Assembly (NCBI GenBank): GCA_023443625.1
Contig: JAEZTQ010000017.1
Span: 245,997 to 309,996, forward strand
Length of the DNA stretch: 64,000 nt
Origin: Bacillota bacterium
GTDB taxonomy: Bacteria; Bacillota_A; Clostridia; Lachnospirales; Lachnospiraceae
Reading direction: 5' to 3'
Part shown: in pieces, positions 1-9,253 of the stretch
Position numbering within the stretch: position 1 is the stretch's first letter
How the letters are laid out: each line of letters opens with the position of its first letter
Position numbers and translations under genes: made by a program
Notes under the pieces: generated by a model
Database searches by the model: none
Told to the model about the DNA's origin: nothing
What the model saw: only the letters and a program-made list of their open reading frames with translations

Positions 1-968
1 CAATCTTCGAGCCAGGTGAAGAAGTTGATCGTGATAAATTAGAGCCAAAGCATTTTGCAAAATGGGTTGCATATGCAAAAGAAAGAGGCTTAGGAATTGA
101 CTTTAACCCTACTTGCTTCTCTCATCCTAAGGCAGATGGCTTAACTTTGTCCAACCAAGATGAAGAAATTAGAACCTTCTGGATTAATCACTGCAAAGCT
201 TCCCTTAGAATTTCTGAGTATATTGCAAAAGAATTAGGTTCACCTTGCTTAATGAACATTTGGGTTCCAGATGGTTTAAAGGATGTCCCTGCAGATCGTA
301 TGGCTCCTAGAGCAAGACTGAAAGATTCCTTAGATCAAATCTTAGCAATTGGTTATGATAAATCCCTTGTTAATGTTGCAGTAGAGTCCAAAGTATTTGG
401 TATTGGCGTTGAAGCTTACACTGTAGGTTCTCATGAATTCTATATGAACTATGCAGCTAAAAATGACATTCTTTGCTTATTAGATGGTGGACATTATCAT
501 CCAACAGAAGTGGTTTCTGATAAGATTCCTTCCATGTTGTTATTCTCTGATAAATTAGCACTTCATGTAACTAGACCAGTTAGATGGGATAGCGATCATG
601 TTGTTCTCTTCGATGACGAAGTAAGAGAGATTGCCAAAGAAATCGTTCGTTGCGATGCATTAGACCGTGTCCTCATTGGACTTGACTTCTTCGATGCAAG
701 CATTAACCGTATTGCGGCTTGGGTTGTAGGTATGAGAAATATGCAGAAAGCTTTATTATATGCTATGTTAACACCTTACAAAAAGCTTGCTAAAATGCAG
801 GATGAGAAGAATTACTCTGAGTTACTTATGTTACAAGAAGAGTTAAAACTCTATCCTTTTGGCGATGTATGGAATTATTTCTGTGAAATCAACAATGTAC
901 CTGCAAAAGATGATTGGTTTGCAGTAGTACAAGAATATGAGAAAAACGTATTAGCAAAGAGACAGTAA
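1..968 (+). CDS. rhaA: L-rhamnose isomerase, 5'-truncated by the window edge
   Basis: Cytosolic enzyme converting L-rhamnose to L-rhamnulose, the first step of rhamnose catabolism. The open frame runs in from base 3 with no start codon, so the N-terminal part is outside the window; the visible 321 residues are the conserved C-terminal portion of the RhaA TIM barrel. Family-typical stretches include [44 protein letters not shown] and [11 protein letters not shown], which carry metal-binding acidic and histidine residues. The rhamnosidase about 11 kb downstream supports the role. A strong terminator follows directly, so this is the last gene of its transcript. The identification is firm by family recognition. 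Confidence 0.95.
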   Translation, partial: IFEPGEEVDRDKLEPKHFAKWVAYAKERGLGIDFNPTCFSHPKADGLTLSNQDEEIRTFWINHCKASLRISEYIAKELGSPCLMNIWVPDGLKDVPADRMAPRARLKDSLDQILAIGYDKSLVNVAVESKVFGIGVEAYTVGSHEFYMNYAAKNDILCLLDGGHYHPTEVVSDKIPSMLLFSDKLALHVTRPVRWDSDHVVLFDDEVREIAKEIVRCDALDRVLIGLDFFDASINRIAAWVVGMRNMQKALLYAMLTPYKKLAKMQDEKNYSELLMLQEELKLYPFGDVWNYFCEINNVPAKDDWFAVVQEYEKNVLAKRQ

Positions 969-1012
969 TTATCTTAAATTTGTTAACATAACCATTCACC
1001 ATAGTAATAAGG

Positions 1013-1060
1013 AAAAAGTACCCAGTACTTTGCAACTTGCAAAGGAAGGGTACTTTTTTT
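1013..1060 (+). terminator. Rho-independent terminator after rhaA
   Basis: AAAGTACCC pairs with GGGTACTTT, enclosing a second nested stem (CTTTGCAA with TTGCAAAG), and a run of seven T follows. It lies 45 bases after the rhaA stop. Confidence 0.85.
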
Positions 1061-1068
1061 GTGTATAA

Positions 1069-1167
1069 AATTCCCATGCCAATGATCTGGCGCCACTATG
1101 AATATAAACTTGGGCATGGGAATTAGATAGCCTTCGGCGGATGCACACTCGCTACGCTTGGCGCATT
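1069..1167. repeat. Intergenic palindromic repeat-like segment
   Basis: A perfect 12-bp inverted repeat (AATTCCCATGCC at 1069-1080, GGCATGGGAATT at 1113-1124) with a 32-base loop is followed by a GC-rich imperfect palindrome (GCCTTCGGCGG to GCTTGGCGC, about 1131-1163). This is unlike the surrounding AT-rich DNA. A related-looking GC-rich block lies at 41711-41752. It could be a dispersed intergenic repeat; no gene is seen here. Confidence 0.45.
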
Positions 1168-1224
1168 TATATAATAAAATAGTAGGAGCAGTTTTAGATA
1201 TAAGTAAGGTTCTGCCCTGTTTTA

Positions 1225-2067
1225 TCAGGCATTAAAATGTATTTGACGGTATTCACCTGGAGTCATGTTGACTAATGTTTTAAAACATTTGTAGAAATAA
1301 TTCAAGTTCTCAAAGCCGCACCATAAGGAGATGTCATGAATTGAATGATTTGTTTTAAGAAGAAGTTCTTTCGTTGCATTTATTCTGACATAGGTGATGT
1401 ATTCCGTAGGACGTTGGCCAGTGCATCTTTTAAAGATACGACATAGGTGTTGGGGAGATACGCTGATGAGCTGGCATAACTCTGCCAATGCAATCGGATG
1501 CATGTAATGATAGTTAATATAATCCTGTAACAGTATCATATGCCTTGTATAGGAATCTTCGGCTTCTATAGCTTCCTTCTTGTTAGTATTAAGTGCCCCA
1601 ATTTGGTTAGCAAATGCAAGGATGAATTCATAAACATAAGCAGAAACAAAATAGTTGCTATTCTCCTTATCATGAACCAAATAGTAGTGAATCTTATTCA
1701 TAATGAGATCTAGGGAGGCAGCATCAGTTAAGGTATAAACCCCACCTTTTTCAATGTGTAATTGTCGGTAGAGATCATTTAAAGCATAGCCAGCAGGCAC
1801 CAGCCAGCGTATATCCCATATATCATCTAAGGGATAATATTCATGTGGTGTTCCTGCTGGGATAAAGAAAGCACTTCCCCCTTGCAATGGATAAGTCATG
1901 TTATTCATTTTAAGTATACCTGAGCCTTGGCAATTAAAGAAAAATTGATCATATTCATGCCCTTTTGGTTTAACAATCTTTGGTTGCAGCTCATGTAAAC
2001 CAATACTGATTAAATAGAAAGGTAGACTCTTCATATGCTCGATGGGAGGATACAGATAATACCACAT
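1225..2067 (-). CDS. AraC-family transcriptional regulator
   Basis: Cytosolic DNA-binding regulator, probably sensing a sugar. The N-terminal half is a cupin-like AraC ligand-binding domain (PKGHEYDQFFFNCQGSGIL, then a GGSAFFIPAGTPHEYYP turn). The C-terminal ~100 residues form the paired AraC helix-turn-helix (LAELCQLISVSPQHLCRIFK, then IHDISLWCGFENLNYFYKCF). I chose the ATG at 2067 because GGAG lies 8 bases upstream; earlier in-frame ATG 2124 and TTG 2133 have no Shine-Dalgarno sequence. It is divergent from the lipoprotein and GH30 genes, which it may control, and faces rhaA from the other side. The ligand cannot be read from sequence. Confidence 0.9.
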   Translation of the reverse strand: MWYYLYPPIEHMKSLPFYLISIGLHELQPKIVKPKGHEYDQFFFNCQGSGILKMNNMTYPLQGGSAFFIPAGTPHEYYPLDDIWDIRWLVPAGYALNDLYRQLHIEKGGVYTLTDAASLDLIMNKIHYYLVHDKENSNYFVSAYVYEFILAFANQIGALNTNKKEAIEAEDSYTRHMILLQDYINYHYMHPIALAELCQLISVSPQHLCRIFKRCTGQRPTEYITYVRINATKELLLKTNHSIHDISLWCGFENLNYFYKCFKTLVNMTPGEYRQIHFNA

Positions 2068-2194
2068 AAAATCATCTCCATAATGTTCAAATTGTTCAAT
2101 TATGAGAATATCATTAATTGCCATAATTGTCAAAGATTTATATAATTTGGCTTAAATCTATAATGTTCATATTATTAGGGTAAGGAGAGGGATT

Positions 2195-2863
2195 ATGAAA
2201 AAGATTAGCATGGGTATTATACTACTGGTAATTTTAGTAACGATTGTGGCATGTAGTAGTAACAAGGAAGAGGATGTAGGAGTTGATACAACAAATCCCC
2301 TATCTACAGAGAAGGATTTAGATGCAGAACAACAGGAAACTACAGATACTCCAGTTCTGACAACGGTAAATATGATTGAACAAGGAAATCCCAAGAAGAT
2401 TAATTTGGCAGACATAGCAGAAATTAATAATGATGTGGTGAATGCCTGGATTAAGCTATCAACACAATTTGATCCTACCCAATCAATGTACAACTATGAT
2501 TCCTTAGCTAAGGATACAATGGCCATAGCTGTTACTTTCTCGGTTTCAGATTTTGATATAGGGGAAACGACACTATATTGGTGTTACCAGTTAAAAAGCG
2601 GTGATAAAGAGACTTCCGTTTGGGACAAATCGTCTCCTACAGATACACTTACCATTAAGGAAGACGGTACCTACCAGATGGTTTTTGATGCCCAAAAAGC
2701 ACTTGAAGGAACTCTTGATGAGATAGAATCCTTACAGATAGTATTTCCCTGTAAATCAGAGACCACAGGTACGAACATTAATGTTAAGAAGTTACAATGT
2801 ATAACTAGTGCTGATGAGTTACAATATTTTTCTACCAAGGCTGTTATTGACATCGCCAAATAA
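2195..2863 (+). CDS. Lipoprotein of unknown function
   Basis: A 222-residue protein with a lipoprotein signal: basic start, hydrophobic stretch and lipobox TIVAC, so the mature protein should begin at Cys20 and be anchored outside the membrane. An acidic, threonine-rich linker follows, then a beta-rich domain (MAIAVTFSVSDF, TLYWCYQL, ESLQIVFPC) that could be a carbohydrate-binding jelly roll, but I do not recognise a family. The RBS is AAGGAGAGG. Only 9 bases separate its stop from the GH30 gene, so the two are probably one operon and may act together at the cell surface on a polysaccharide. Confidence 0.75.
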   Translation: MKKISMGIILLVILVTIVACSSNKEEDVGVDTTNPLSTEKDLDAEQQETTDTPVLTTVNMIEQGNPKKINLADIAEINNDVVNAWIKLSTQFDPTQSMYNYDSLAKDTMAIAVTFSVSDFDIGETTLYWCYQLKSGDKETSVWDKSSPTDTLTIKEDGTYQMVFDAQKALEGTLDEIESLQIVFPCKSETTGTNINVKKLQCITSADELQYFSTKAVIDIAK

Positions 2864-2872
2864 GGAGGACGA

Positions 2873-4663
2873 ATGATGAAAAGGAAAATAAAGATACTGT
2901 TAACCTTTATTATAATAGGTATAATACTAGGGGGATTATTCCTTCCCAATATACCGGAAATAGACACGGTTCAAGCTGCCAATAATGTAAAAATAAGTAA
3001 GAATAAGGCGGGTTTATATGTAGGGGAAACTTTAACCTTAAGAATAGTGGGAGTATCCTCAACAATAACATGGGCATCGTCAAATAAAAAAGTCGCTACT
3101 GTAAATACTAAAGGATTGGTTACTGCACTCAAACCGGGGACAGCGACGGTAACTGGAACTGTCAATAAGAATAAGTACTCCTGTAAGGTTACAGTATCAA
3201 ATCCCACTATTACCATCGACCCTGCCAATGCTTTAAGTAAAAATGGAAGCGAATTCAAAGGATGGGGAACCAGCCTTGCTTGGTGGGGGAATAGGATTGG
3301 TTATTCGGATAAAATGAGTAAGGAAGCGGCTGACTTATTATATGATAATGAGAAGGGTCTAGGCTTAAATATCGTACGATATAATATTGGAGGCGGTGAT
3401 GATCCTACACATAATCATATAACAAGAACGGATTCAGAGGTACCAGGATATTTGTATTGGAATGAAGCAAGCAGAAAGTATGAATATGATTGGAGTGCAG
3501 ATTATAATCAGAGAAATGCACTAAGCAAGATTATAAAAGCTAGTGATGATACTCTTATCATCGAGGCATTTGCCAATTCCGCCCCTTATTTCATGACCAA
3601 TAGTGGGTGCACCTCCGGTGCAGAGGACGGTAAAAATAATCTTAAGAAAGATTATTTTGATGATTTTGCCAACTATCTTGCAGAGGTGACTTTTCATTTT
3701 AAGAAGGATCTTGGAATTACCTTCTCCAGTATTTCTGCCATGAATGAACCCAATGCACGGTGGTATGCCCTAAGCCCAAAGCAGGAGGGTTGCTACTTTG
3801 AAAGAGGGGAAACCCAGTCTAAGATGATCATAGAGCTATCTAAGGCTTTCAAGGCAAAAGGGCTGAAAAGTGTTCAGATTACAGCTTCTGATGAACAGGA
3901 TACCAATGGGGCATATGCGGCTTTTAACAGTCTTACGAAGGATGCCAAAACAAAAGTTGACCAAATAGATACCCATACCTATTCAGGAACCTTTGCATCT
4001 AAAACTAAGTTAAGTGCACTTGCCAAAGAGAATAACAAAGAACTTTGGATGTCTGAATTCGATGGATCTGGTACCGCAGGCACCAATTCTGGTGAGATGG
4101 GCGCTGCCCTATGGCTTAGTCAACAGATCATGTTAGATATGAATGGGTTAGAGCCTTCGGCTTGGGTAATGTGGCAGGCAATCGCAAACTTTTATTCCAC
4201 AGATGGATATAATGGTAAAAGTGACGCCTCCTCCATGGTGGATGTGAACAAAGGTTACTGGGGATGTGCCGTAGCTGACATAGATAAAGAAGACATCGTT
4301 CTTACACAGAAGTATTATGCTTTTGGTCAATTTACCCGCTATATACGACCGGGCTATACTTTACTAGAATCAACGCCTATCAGGCAGAATTATTGTACTA
4401 TGGCGGCCTATAATAAGATCAGTAAAACATTGGTTATCGTTGCCATGAATGCAAATAAGGAGGATAGAAATTACAGCATTGATCTGTCCAAATTTAAATC
4501 CATAGGTTCCAGTGTCAAGGCCGTTCGTACCAGCGCAAGCTTACAAAAAGGTGAGCAGTGGAAAGAATTAAAATCCATTCAGACGGATCAAAAGGGGTTT
4601 ACAGCCAAGGTAAAGGCCAACTCTATCACTACCTATATCTTGGAGGGTGTGGTCATTAAGTAA
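2873..4663 (+). CDS. Secreted GH30-type glycosidase (endo-beta-1,6-galactanase-like) with Ig-like domain
   Basis: Predicted extracellular glycoside hydrolase of 596 residues. An N-terminal signal/anchor segment (residues 1-36) precedes a bacterial Ig-like BIG_2 domain (~39-110, with ITWASSNKKVATVNTKGLVTALKPG-type pattern) and a GH30 catalytic barrel from ~128 (GWGTSLAWWGNRIGYS). The expected acid/base is Glu292 in SAMNEP and the nucleophile Glu395 in LWMSEFDGSG. A C-terminal beta domain follows. The resemblance is to the endo-1,6-galactanase branch of GH30, which acts on arabinogalactan side chains; this substrate is a family-level guess. The RBS AAGGAGGA sits right before tandem ATG codons. 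It converges on the response regulator gene. Confidence 0.88.
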   Translation: MMKRKIKILLTFIIIGIILGGLFLPNIPEIDTVQAANNVKISKNKAGLYVGETLTLRIVGVSSTITWASSNKKVATVNTKGLVTALKPGTATVTGTVNKNKYSCKVTVSNPTITIDPANALSKNGSEFKGWGTSLAWWGNRIGYSDKMSKEAADLLYDNEKGLGLNIVRYNIGGGDDPTHNHITRTDSEVPGYLYWNEASRKYEYDWSADYNQRNALSKIIKASDDTLIIEAFANSAPYFMTNSGCTSGAEDGKNNLKKDYFDDFANYLAEVTFHFKKDLGITFSSISAMNEPNARWYALSPKQEGCYFERGETQSKMIIELSKAFKAKGLKSVQITASDEQDTNGAYAAFNSLTKDAKTKVDQIDTHTYSGTFASKTKLSALAKENNKELWMSEFDGSGTAGTNSGEMGAALWLSQQIMLDMNGLEPSAWVMWQAIANFYSTDGYNGKSDASSMVDVNKGYWGCAVADIDKEDIVLTQKYYAFGQFTRYIRPGYTLLESTPIRQNYCTMAAYNKISKTLVIVAMNANKEDRNYSIDLSKFKSIGSSVKAVRTSASLQKGEQWKELKSIQTDQKGFTAKVKANSITTYILEGVVIK

Positions 4664-4695
4664 ATCATTGGCTGCTTACAGCCCCCCCCTCTTCC

Positions 4696-6261
4696 TTACA
4701 CATTGCGCCTGGAACGAAACTGGCTGGGGAAACAGCCGGTGTATTTTTTGAATACATTTACAAAATAATTCGTACTGTTGTATCCGATCTTGGTGGAAAT
4801 CTCCTGAACGGTACTATTGCTTTGATTTAACATATACTTTGCTTTCTCAACCCGGATACGGTTAAGGTAATTGGAGAAGGTTTCCCCAGCGGCATCTTTG
4901 AAAACACGACCCAGGTAGGCGGTATTGATATTAAATTCATAGGAAAGGGTTTTTAAACTGATATCTTCTGCATAATGGCGGCTCACATAAGTAATGATAC
5001 GTTGGAACATGGGATTATCTACAATCTCCCTATTCTTTTTCAAACTGAAGAAATCCGCTACCAGCTTCTTGATCCAGTCATAGAGAGTATCCCCGGAGGT
5101 AGAGCTGGATACTTTATCATATACCAAATCAATAGACATATGTATATCAGCGCTATTCAAATCTAGATCACTTATGGCGTCCATCAGGAGGAAAAATATT
5201 TTTAGTGAAATGTTTTTTAAGTAATCCGGCGCATAATGGTTCAGCTGAAAATCTCTGTGATACAGCGCATCAACTAGGTTTAAGGCCTGATCTTTATTGC
5301 CTTCAATCAGGGTATGCCGCAAGGACTCTAAGGTCCGGGTATAAGCTGTGTCAAAATGCGTAGGAACAGCCGCAAACTCATCATAGGATATGATAGTGCC
5401 ATAGGTCAGCATCAAGCTGTAATCCATCAGATACTTTGCGGATTGGTAACTATCAAAGCAGCCGGTAAAGCCAACGCTATTTTTGCCAATGGTAAGGAAA
5501 AAGGTATCCGTAAATGTATTGGAGATACTTTTTGCCATTAGGCTGGTGAGCTCTTTTAACTGTTCTGGCGTTTCGCCGGAGAAGAGAAAGCAGTAGTCTT
5601 CATTAAAGTCCTGTACCCAGTAGATGGGATAAACCGGGGAAGAGGAGGTAAGAGACTCCTGAAGACACGTCATGGAAGAAGACAGAGTATCAGGGGTGTA
5701 CTTTTTGGCTGCTTTGGAATTAAAACGAAGATGACAAACGCATAAGTTCTCCATGGGGATGTTAAGACCAAGAAAGGAAATACGCTCCCGAAGCTCCAGT
5801 CTTGTGATTTTGCCATTCATCCAGCGTAGCAATATATTCTGTAATAATATGTTATTAGGTGAGGATACAAGGTCATTTTTACATTCCAGCTTCTTCACCG
5901 TATTTTCCAGGGTTTCTAAGAGTTCGTCTTCGTTAATGGATTTGATTAGGTAATTTTCAATATCCAGGGTTAAGACCTGCTTCATATACTCATAATCGTT
6001 ATAACCACTTAAAACGATGCATTTGATAGGAAGGGAATGCTCCCGTACCCATTTGATTAATGTGATACCATCCATATCCGGCATTTTTATATCCGTAAGA
6101 AGAATGTGAATGGTATGTTTCTTTAGACATTCAATTGCCTCCGTACCGGAAGAGGCGGTGGCTACAATTTGTAGACCAAGAGATACCCAATCTACGATAT
6201 GGTGAAGTCCTTCCAAGATATTTGTATCATCATCAACGATTAAGACGTTGAACATATTCAT
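4696..6261 (-). CDS. YesN-type response regulator with AraC output domain
   Basis: Cytosolic transcription factor partnered with the adjacent sensor kinase. The N-terminal receiver (~1-120) has acidic residues Asp10-12, phospho-acceptor Asp57 in LLTDIKMPDMDG and Lys108 in NYLIKSINEDEL. A poorly conserved linker of ~290 residues follows, then a C-terminal AraC double helix-turn-helix (~415-521: LSYEFNINTAYLGRVFKDA and VQEISTKIGYNSTNYFVNVF). The gene overlaps the kinase gene by 29 bases, with AGGAG 4 bases before ATG 6261 (10 before ATG 6255), so the exact start is one of these two. It probably activates the divergent transporter operon starting at 8300. Confidence 0.92.
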   Translation of the reverse strand: MNMFNVLIVDDDTNILEGLHHIVDWVSLGLQIVATASSGTEAIECLKKHTIHILLTDIKMPDMDGITLIKWVREHSLPIKCIVLSGYNDYEYMKQVLTLDIENYLIKSINEDELLETLENTVKKLECKNDLVSSPNNILLQNILLRWMNGKITRLELRERISFLGLNIPMENLCVCHLRFNSKAAKKYTPDTLSSSMTCLQESLTSSSPVYPIYWVQDFNEDYCFLFSGETPEQLKELTSLMAKSISNTFTDTFFLTIGKNSVGFTGCFDSYQSAKYLMDYSLMLTYGTIISYDEFAAVPTHFDTAYTRTLESLRHTLIEGNKDQALNLVDALYHRDFQLNHYAPDYLKNISLKIFFLLMDAISDLDLNSADIHMSIDLVYDKVSSSTSGDTLYDWIKKLVADFFSLKKNREIVDNPMFQRIITYVSRHYAEDISLKTLSYEFNINTAYLGRVFKDAAGETFSNYLNRIRVEKAKYMLNQSNSTVQEISTKIGYNSTNYFVNVFKKYTGCFPSQFRSRRNV

Positions 6262-8098
6262 TCATCTCCTTTACACTCATAGATGGGAAGCGTATTGTAA
6301 CTTGGGTGTACCTTCCCGGCATACTTTCAATCTGAATTCCATAAGGCTCATTAAATATTCTATGTATTCGCTGGTGTACATTGGAAAGACCAATGTGGGT
6401 ACTCTTAGAACTGGTAGGTGTATCAAGATCACGGATGATTTCCTGAAGTGCCGCGGGTTCAATTCCTTTGCCATCGTCTTTAACCTCAATAATGATATCA
6501 TTATTTTGGCGATAAATACGGATTTCCACATTAATCTGTTTCTTTTCAGTGTCCAGACCGTGATTCATAATATTTTCAATAATCGGCTGCATAATATGCC
6601 GGATAATTCCACGTTCATAGGTGCTTTCGTCAATGTCGTAGCTTATGTTTAAGGTTCCTAAATAGCGCAGGCACATAAGCTCCAGATACATGCGGATGAT
6701 ATCCATTTCCTCGGCTAAGCTGGCAATGATATCCGGTTTCAAACTGTACTTAAACTGACAGGACAGGATATAAGACATCTTTGCTACGTCCGGATTACCA
6801 CCCGATAGTGCTCGCATGCGGATACTTTCCAGCGTATTGTAGAGAAAATGTGGATTGATCTGGGTCTGGAGGGCATAAAGCTCCGCTGTCCTTTGTTTTA
6901 ACTGAGCATCCTTACGGAGAATTTTGCTGCCTTGGGCTTCTATCTGGGTAATGTAGACCTTCTGGATATAATCCTCCAACTTGTGGCACATTTCATTTAA
7001 ATTTTCAGAGATAAGAGATAATTCATCATTGTAATTCCCCTTAGGAACCCGTACCTGAAGATTGCCTGACCGGATCTCTTTGATGGCATCGCAGAGAATA
7101 TTGATGCGGCGGAAATAGCGCCAGGCAAATAATACACAGCTTAACAGACACAGCAGGGACAAAGCGGCGATGCCAAGGCGAATTATTCCTTTTTGTGAAG
7201 AAAGAGGCCCGTAGATATCATCTATTATCGTCGTAGTGATAAAGTATAGTTTTAATTTGGAGGAGTAGGAGGAATTAATAAACAGGTCGTGGTCCGTAAC
7301 AATGCCACTTATGTTATCTGTGGCCTGAAGGTATTCCATATCCGGGTAACTTTGCCCAATGAGAGTAAAGGCAGAGTCAAAGATAACTGTTCCAGATTCA
7401 TTTACTATGTAGATAATGGAACTTGGAAAGTTTGACATATAGGAGTCTAACAGACTCATCATGTTGTTAGAGGAATAATCGATTAATAGACACCCTATGT
7501 CGGACCGCATATCCACACTCTTTACATGGCACAGCATTGGAATAAGATAACCACTGTAGGGGATATTGTCATTAATATATGCGGGAAATATGTTGAAACC
7601 ATAGCTGCTTAGAGATACACTGTATATATCTATCTGTTCACGCAGGGACCTCTCCAGCCTTTCCAGTTTATTAATATGGGAGGCTCCTTTTTTGCGGTAA
7701 ATAATACTTCCATCACTATAGTTCTGTAAGCCAATATTGGTTATATCATTATCAGAGGCAAAACCAAATTGCAGATATTCGTCTACCGTAGCATTAAATA
7801 CCAGCTTCGAATCGTAATTCTTCGTAGATATATTAGGCATATTGGAGGGAATTGTATTGTAGAAGCTGCTGTTATACAGAGAAGCTATCATACGCTTTGC
7901 AGTATTATGTTTTTCATTCACATAGCTCTCAACAGATCCGAGAGCCTGAATACTAGCTGTTTCAATGGAAGTCAGAGCCTTCTGGTTCAGGTACTCATTA
8001 CTGTAAATTAATACAGCGCAAAAGGATATGACCAGCACAACGAAAAAAAATAAGATTAGCTTTATAAACATAGTGTTTTTTATACCCGTGCGCAACAT
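6233..8098 (-). CDS. YesM-type sensor histidine kinase
   Basis: Membrane sensor kinase of 621 residues: first transmembrane segment ~10-32, an extracytoplasmic sensing domain of ~270 residues, a second transmembrane segment (~305-330, LGIAALSLLCLLSCVLFAW), a HAMP linker, then a His_kinase (LytS-like) domain with phospho-acceptor His417 in NPHFLYNTLESIRMRA and a C-terminal HATPase domain (VKDDGKGIEP and THIGLSNVHQRI boxes). GAGG lies 9 bases before ATG 8098. The arrangement with a YesN partner and a divergent sugar transporter is the classic extracellular-oligosaccharide sensing unit. The inducer is unknown but is likely rhamnose-containing, given the downstream GH78 gene. Confidence 0.92.
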   Translation of the reverse strand: MLRTGIKNTMFIKLILFFFVVLVISFCAVLIYSNEYLNQKALTSIETASIQALGSVESYVNEKHNTAKRMIASLYNSSFYNTIPSNMPNISTKNYDSKLVFNATVDEYLQFGFASDNDITNIGLQNYSDGSIIYRKKGASHINKLERLERSLREQIDIYSVSLSSYGFNIFPAYINDNIPYSGYLIPMLCHVKSVDMRSDIGCLLIDYSSNNMMSLLDSYMSNFPSSIIYIVNESGTVIFDSAFTLIGQSYPDMEYLQATDNISGIVTDHDLFINSSYSSKLKLYFITTTIIDDIYGPLSSQKGIIRLGIAALSLLCLLSCVLFAWRYFRRINILCDAIKEIRSGNLQVRVPKGNYNDELSLISENLNEMCHKLEDYIQKVYITQIEAQGSKILRKDAQLKQRTAELYALQTQINPHFLYNTLESIRMRALSGGNPDVAKMSYILSCQFKYSLKPDIIASLAEEMDIIRMYLELMCLRYLGTLNISYDIDESTYERGIIRHIMQPIIENIMNHGLDTEKKQINVEIRIYRQNNDIIIEVKDDGKGIEPAALQEIIRDLDTPTSSKSTHIGLSNVHQRIHRIFNEPYGIQIESMPGRYTQVTIRFPSMSVKEMNEYVQRLNR

Positions 8099-8168
8099 GT
8101 CAAATTTACCTCGTTCTGTTTGTTATGATATTTTTACTTTATCATAAAACTAGCAAAAAGCAATAATC

Positions 8169-8197
8169 TAGACACAAAAAATGTCGAAAAGTATAAT
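8169..8197 (+). promoter_or_regulatory. Candidate promoter of the first sugar transporter operon
   Basis: TAGACA (8169-8174), 17-base spacer, TATAAT (8192-8197). The GACA...TGTC half-sites at 8171-8184 form a small inverted repeat over the -35 region that could be an activator site. About 100 bases of untranslated leader follow, containing the palindrome GGGAATTCCC. Confidence 0.55.
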
Positions 8198-8299
8198 AAT
8201 TGCACTAAAATATAATTTGTTATGTTGATAATAAATTCTTGAAAACTTAAACTAAAAGAGGGAATTCCCCTGTGGATTACGAGAAAGGAGGTGATATCA

Positions 8300-9235
8300 A
8301 TGAGCAAACAGTCAACTAGTATACAAATGCCTTCTGCATATACAGGAAAGAAAAAAATAGATTACAAGCTTCTACTTATGGCTCTGCCTTTTGTCTTGTT
8401 CCTCATGGTATTCTATTATGCCCAGTTATTTGGCTGGCTGTATGCCTTTGTAGATTACAAGGCTGGAAAGCCTATCCTTGAGCAAGTCTTTGTGGGACTT
8501 AAGTATTTTTTAAAGCTCTTTGAACCAGGCAGCCGTTTTATTGTGGCTTTTAAGAATTCATTGATTTATGGTTTGTTGGGAATAGTAATTTCCCCTGCTC
8601 CGGCAATATTTGCAATATTTCTTTCGGAGATAACAAACTCAAAAATCAAAAGAACCATTCAGACAATGTCTTCCTTTCCAAACTTTATTTCCTGGATTTT
8701 AGTGTATTCCATATGTTTCATGTTCTTTAGTACGGAAGGACAGATTAGTCAGCTCCTTATTAAGCTAGGACTCATGGAAAGCGGAAATATATTATCAAAT
8801 GCCAATGCAGCTTATCTGTTTCAGATGTTTTTGGGGCTATGGAAAAGTCTAGGCTGGAATGCCATCATCTATATGTCGGCAATCACCAGTATTGATCCGG
8901 AATTATACGATGCTGCAGCAGTAGATGGTGCAAACCGTTTTCAGAAAATGTATCACATAACAGTGAAAAGCATTATGCCAACCTTCTTCATTCTGCTTGT
9001 GTTAAGTATCAGCAGTATCGCCAATGCAGGCTTTGACCAGTATTATGTGTTCTATAATCCCATGGTGTCTGAACAGCTTGAAGTTCTTCCGACCTATGCT
9101 TATAAAATGGGTATTGGAAATGGACAAATTTCCTTTGCGACAGCAATTGGTATGACGCAGTCAATTATTAGCGTAATACTTCTGTTTTCTGTCAACCGAA
9201 TTGCAAAAAAGATAACAGGAAATTCAATTATTTAA
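8300..9235 (+). CDS. Sugar ABC transporter permease (LplB/CUT1 type)
   Basis: Integral membrane permease that moves an oligosaccharide across the cytoplasmic membrane. It has six predicted hydrophobic helices and the EAA loop (ELYDAAAVDGANRFQKMYHI) that contacts the ATPase. I placed the start at ATG 8300, since AAAGGAGGTGAT lies 4-15 bases upstream and the earlier in-frame GTG (8291) is part of that Shine-Dalgarno sequence. First gene of a permease, permease, binding protein, rhamnosidase and TIM-barrel operon. No ATPase gene is present; CUT1 systems of this group usually share an MsmK-type ATPase encoded elsewhere. Confidence 0.92.
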   Translation: MSKQSTSIQMPSAYTGKKKIDYKLLLMALPFVLFLMVFYYAQLFGWLYAFVDYKAGKPILEQVFVGLKYFLKLFEPGSRFIVAFKNSLIYGLLGIVISPAPAIFAIFLSEITNSKIKRTIQTMSSFPNFISWILVYSICFMFFSTEGQISQLLIKLGLMESGNILSNANAAYLFQMFLGLWKSLGWNAIIYMSAITSIDPELYDAAAVDGANRFQKMYHITVKSIMPTFFILLVLSISSIANAGFDQYYVFYNPMVSEQLEVLPTYAYKMGIGNGQISFATAIGMTQSIISVILLFSVNRIAKKITGNSII

Positions 9236-9253
9236 CAAAACGAGGTATGGAAG

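Noticed and set aside
4670..4683. GGCTG/CAGCC hairpin as terminator between the GH30 gene and the convergent regulator
   Set aside because: The stem is only 5 bp and is followed by C residues rather than a T run, so it was not listed.
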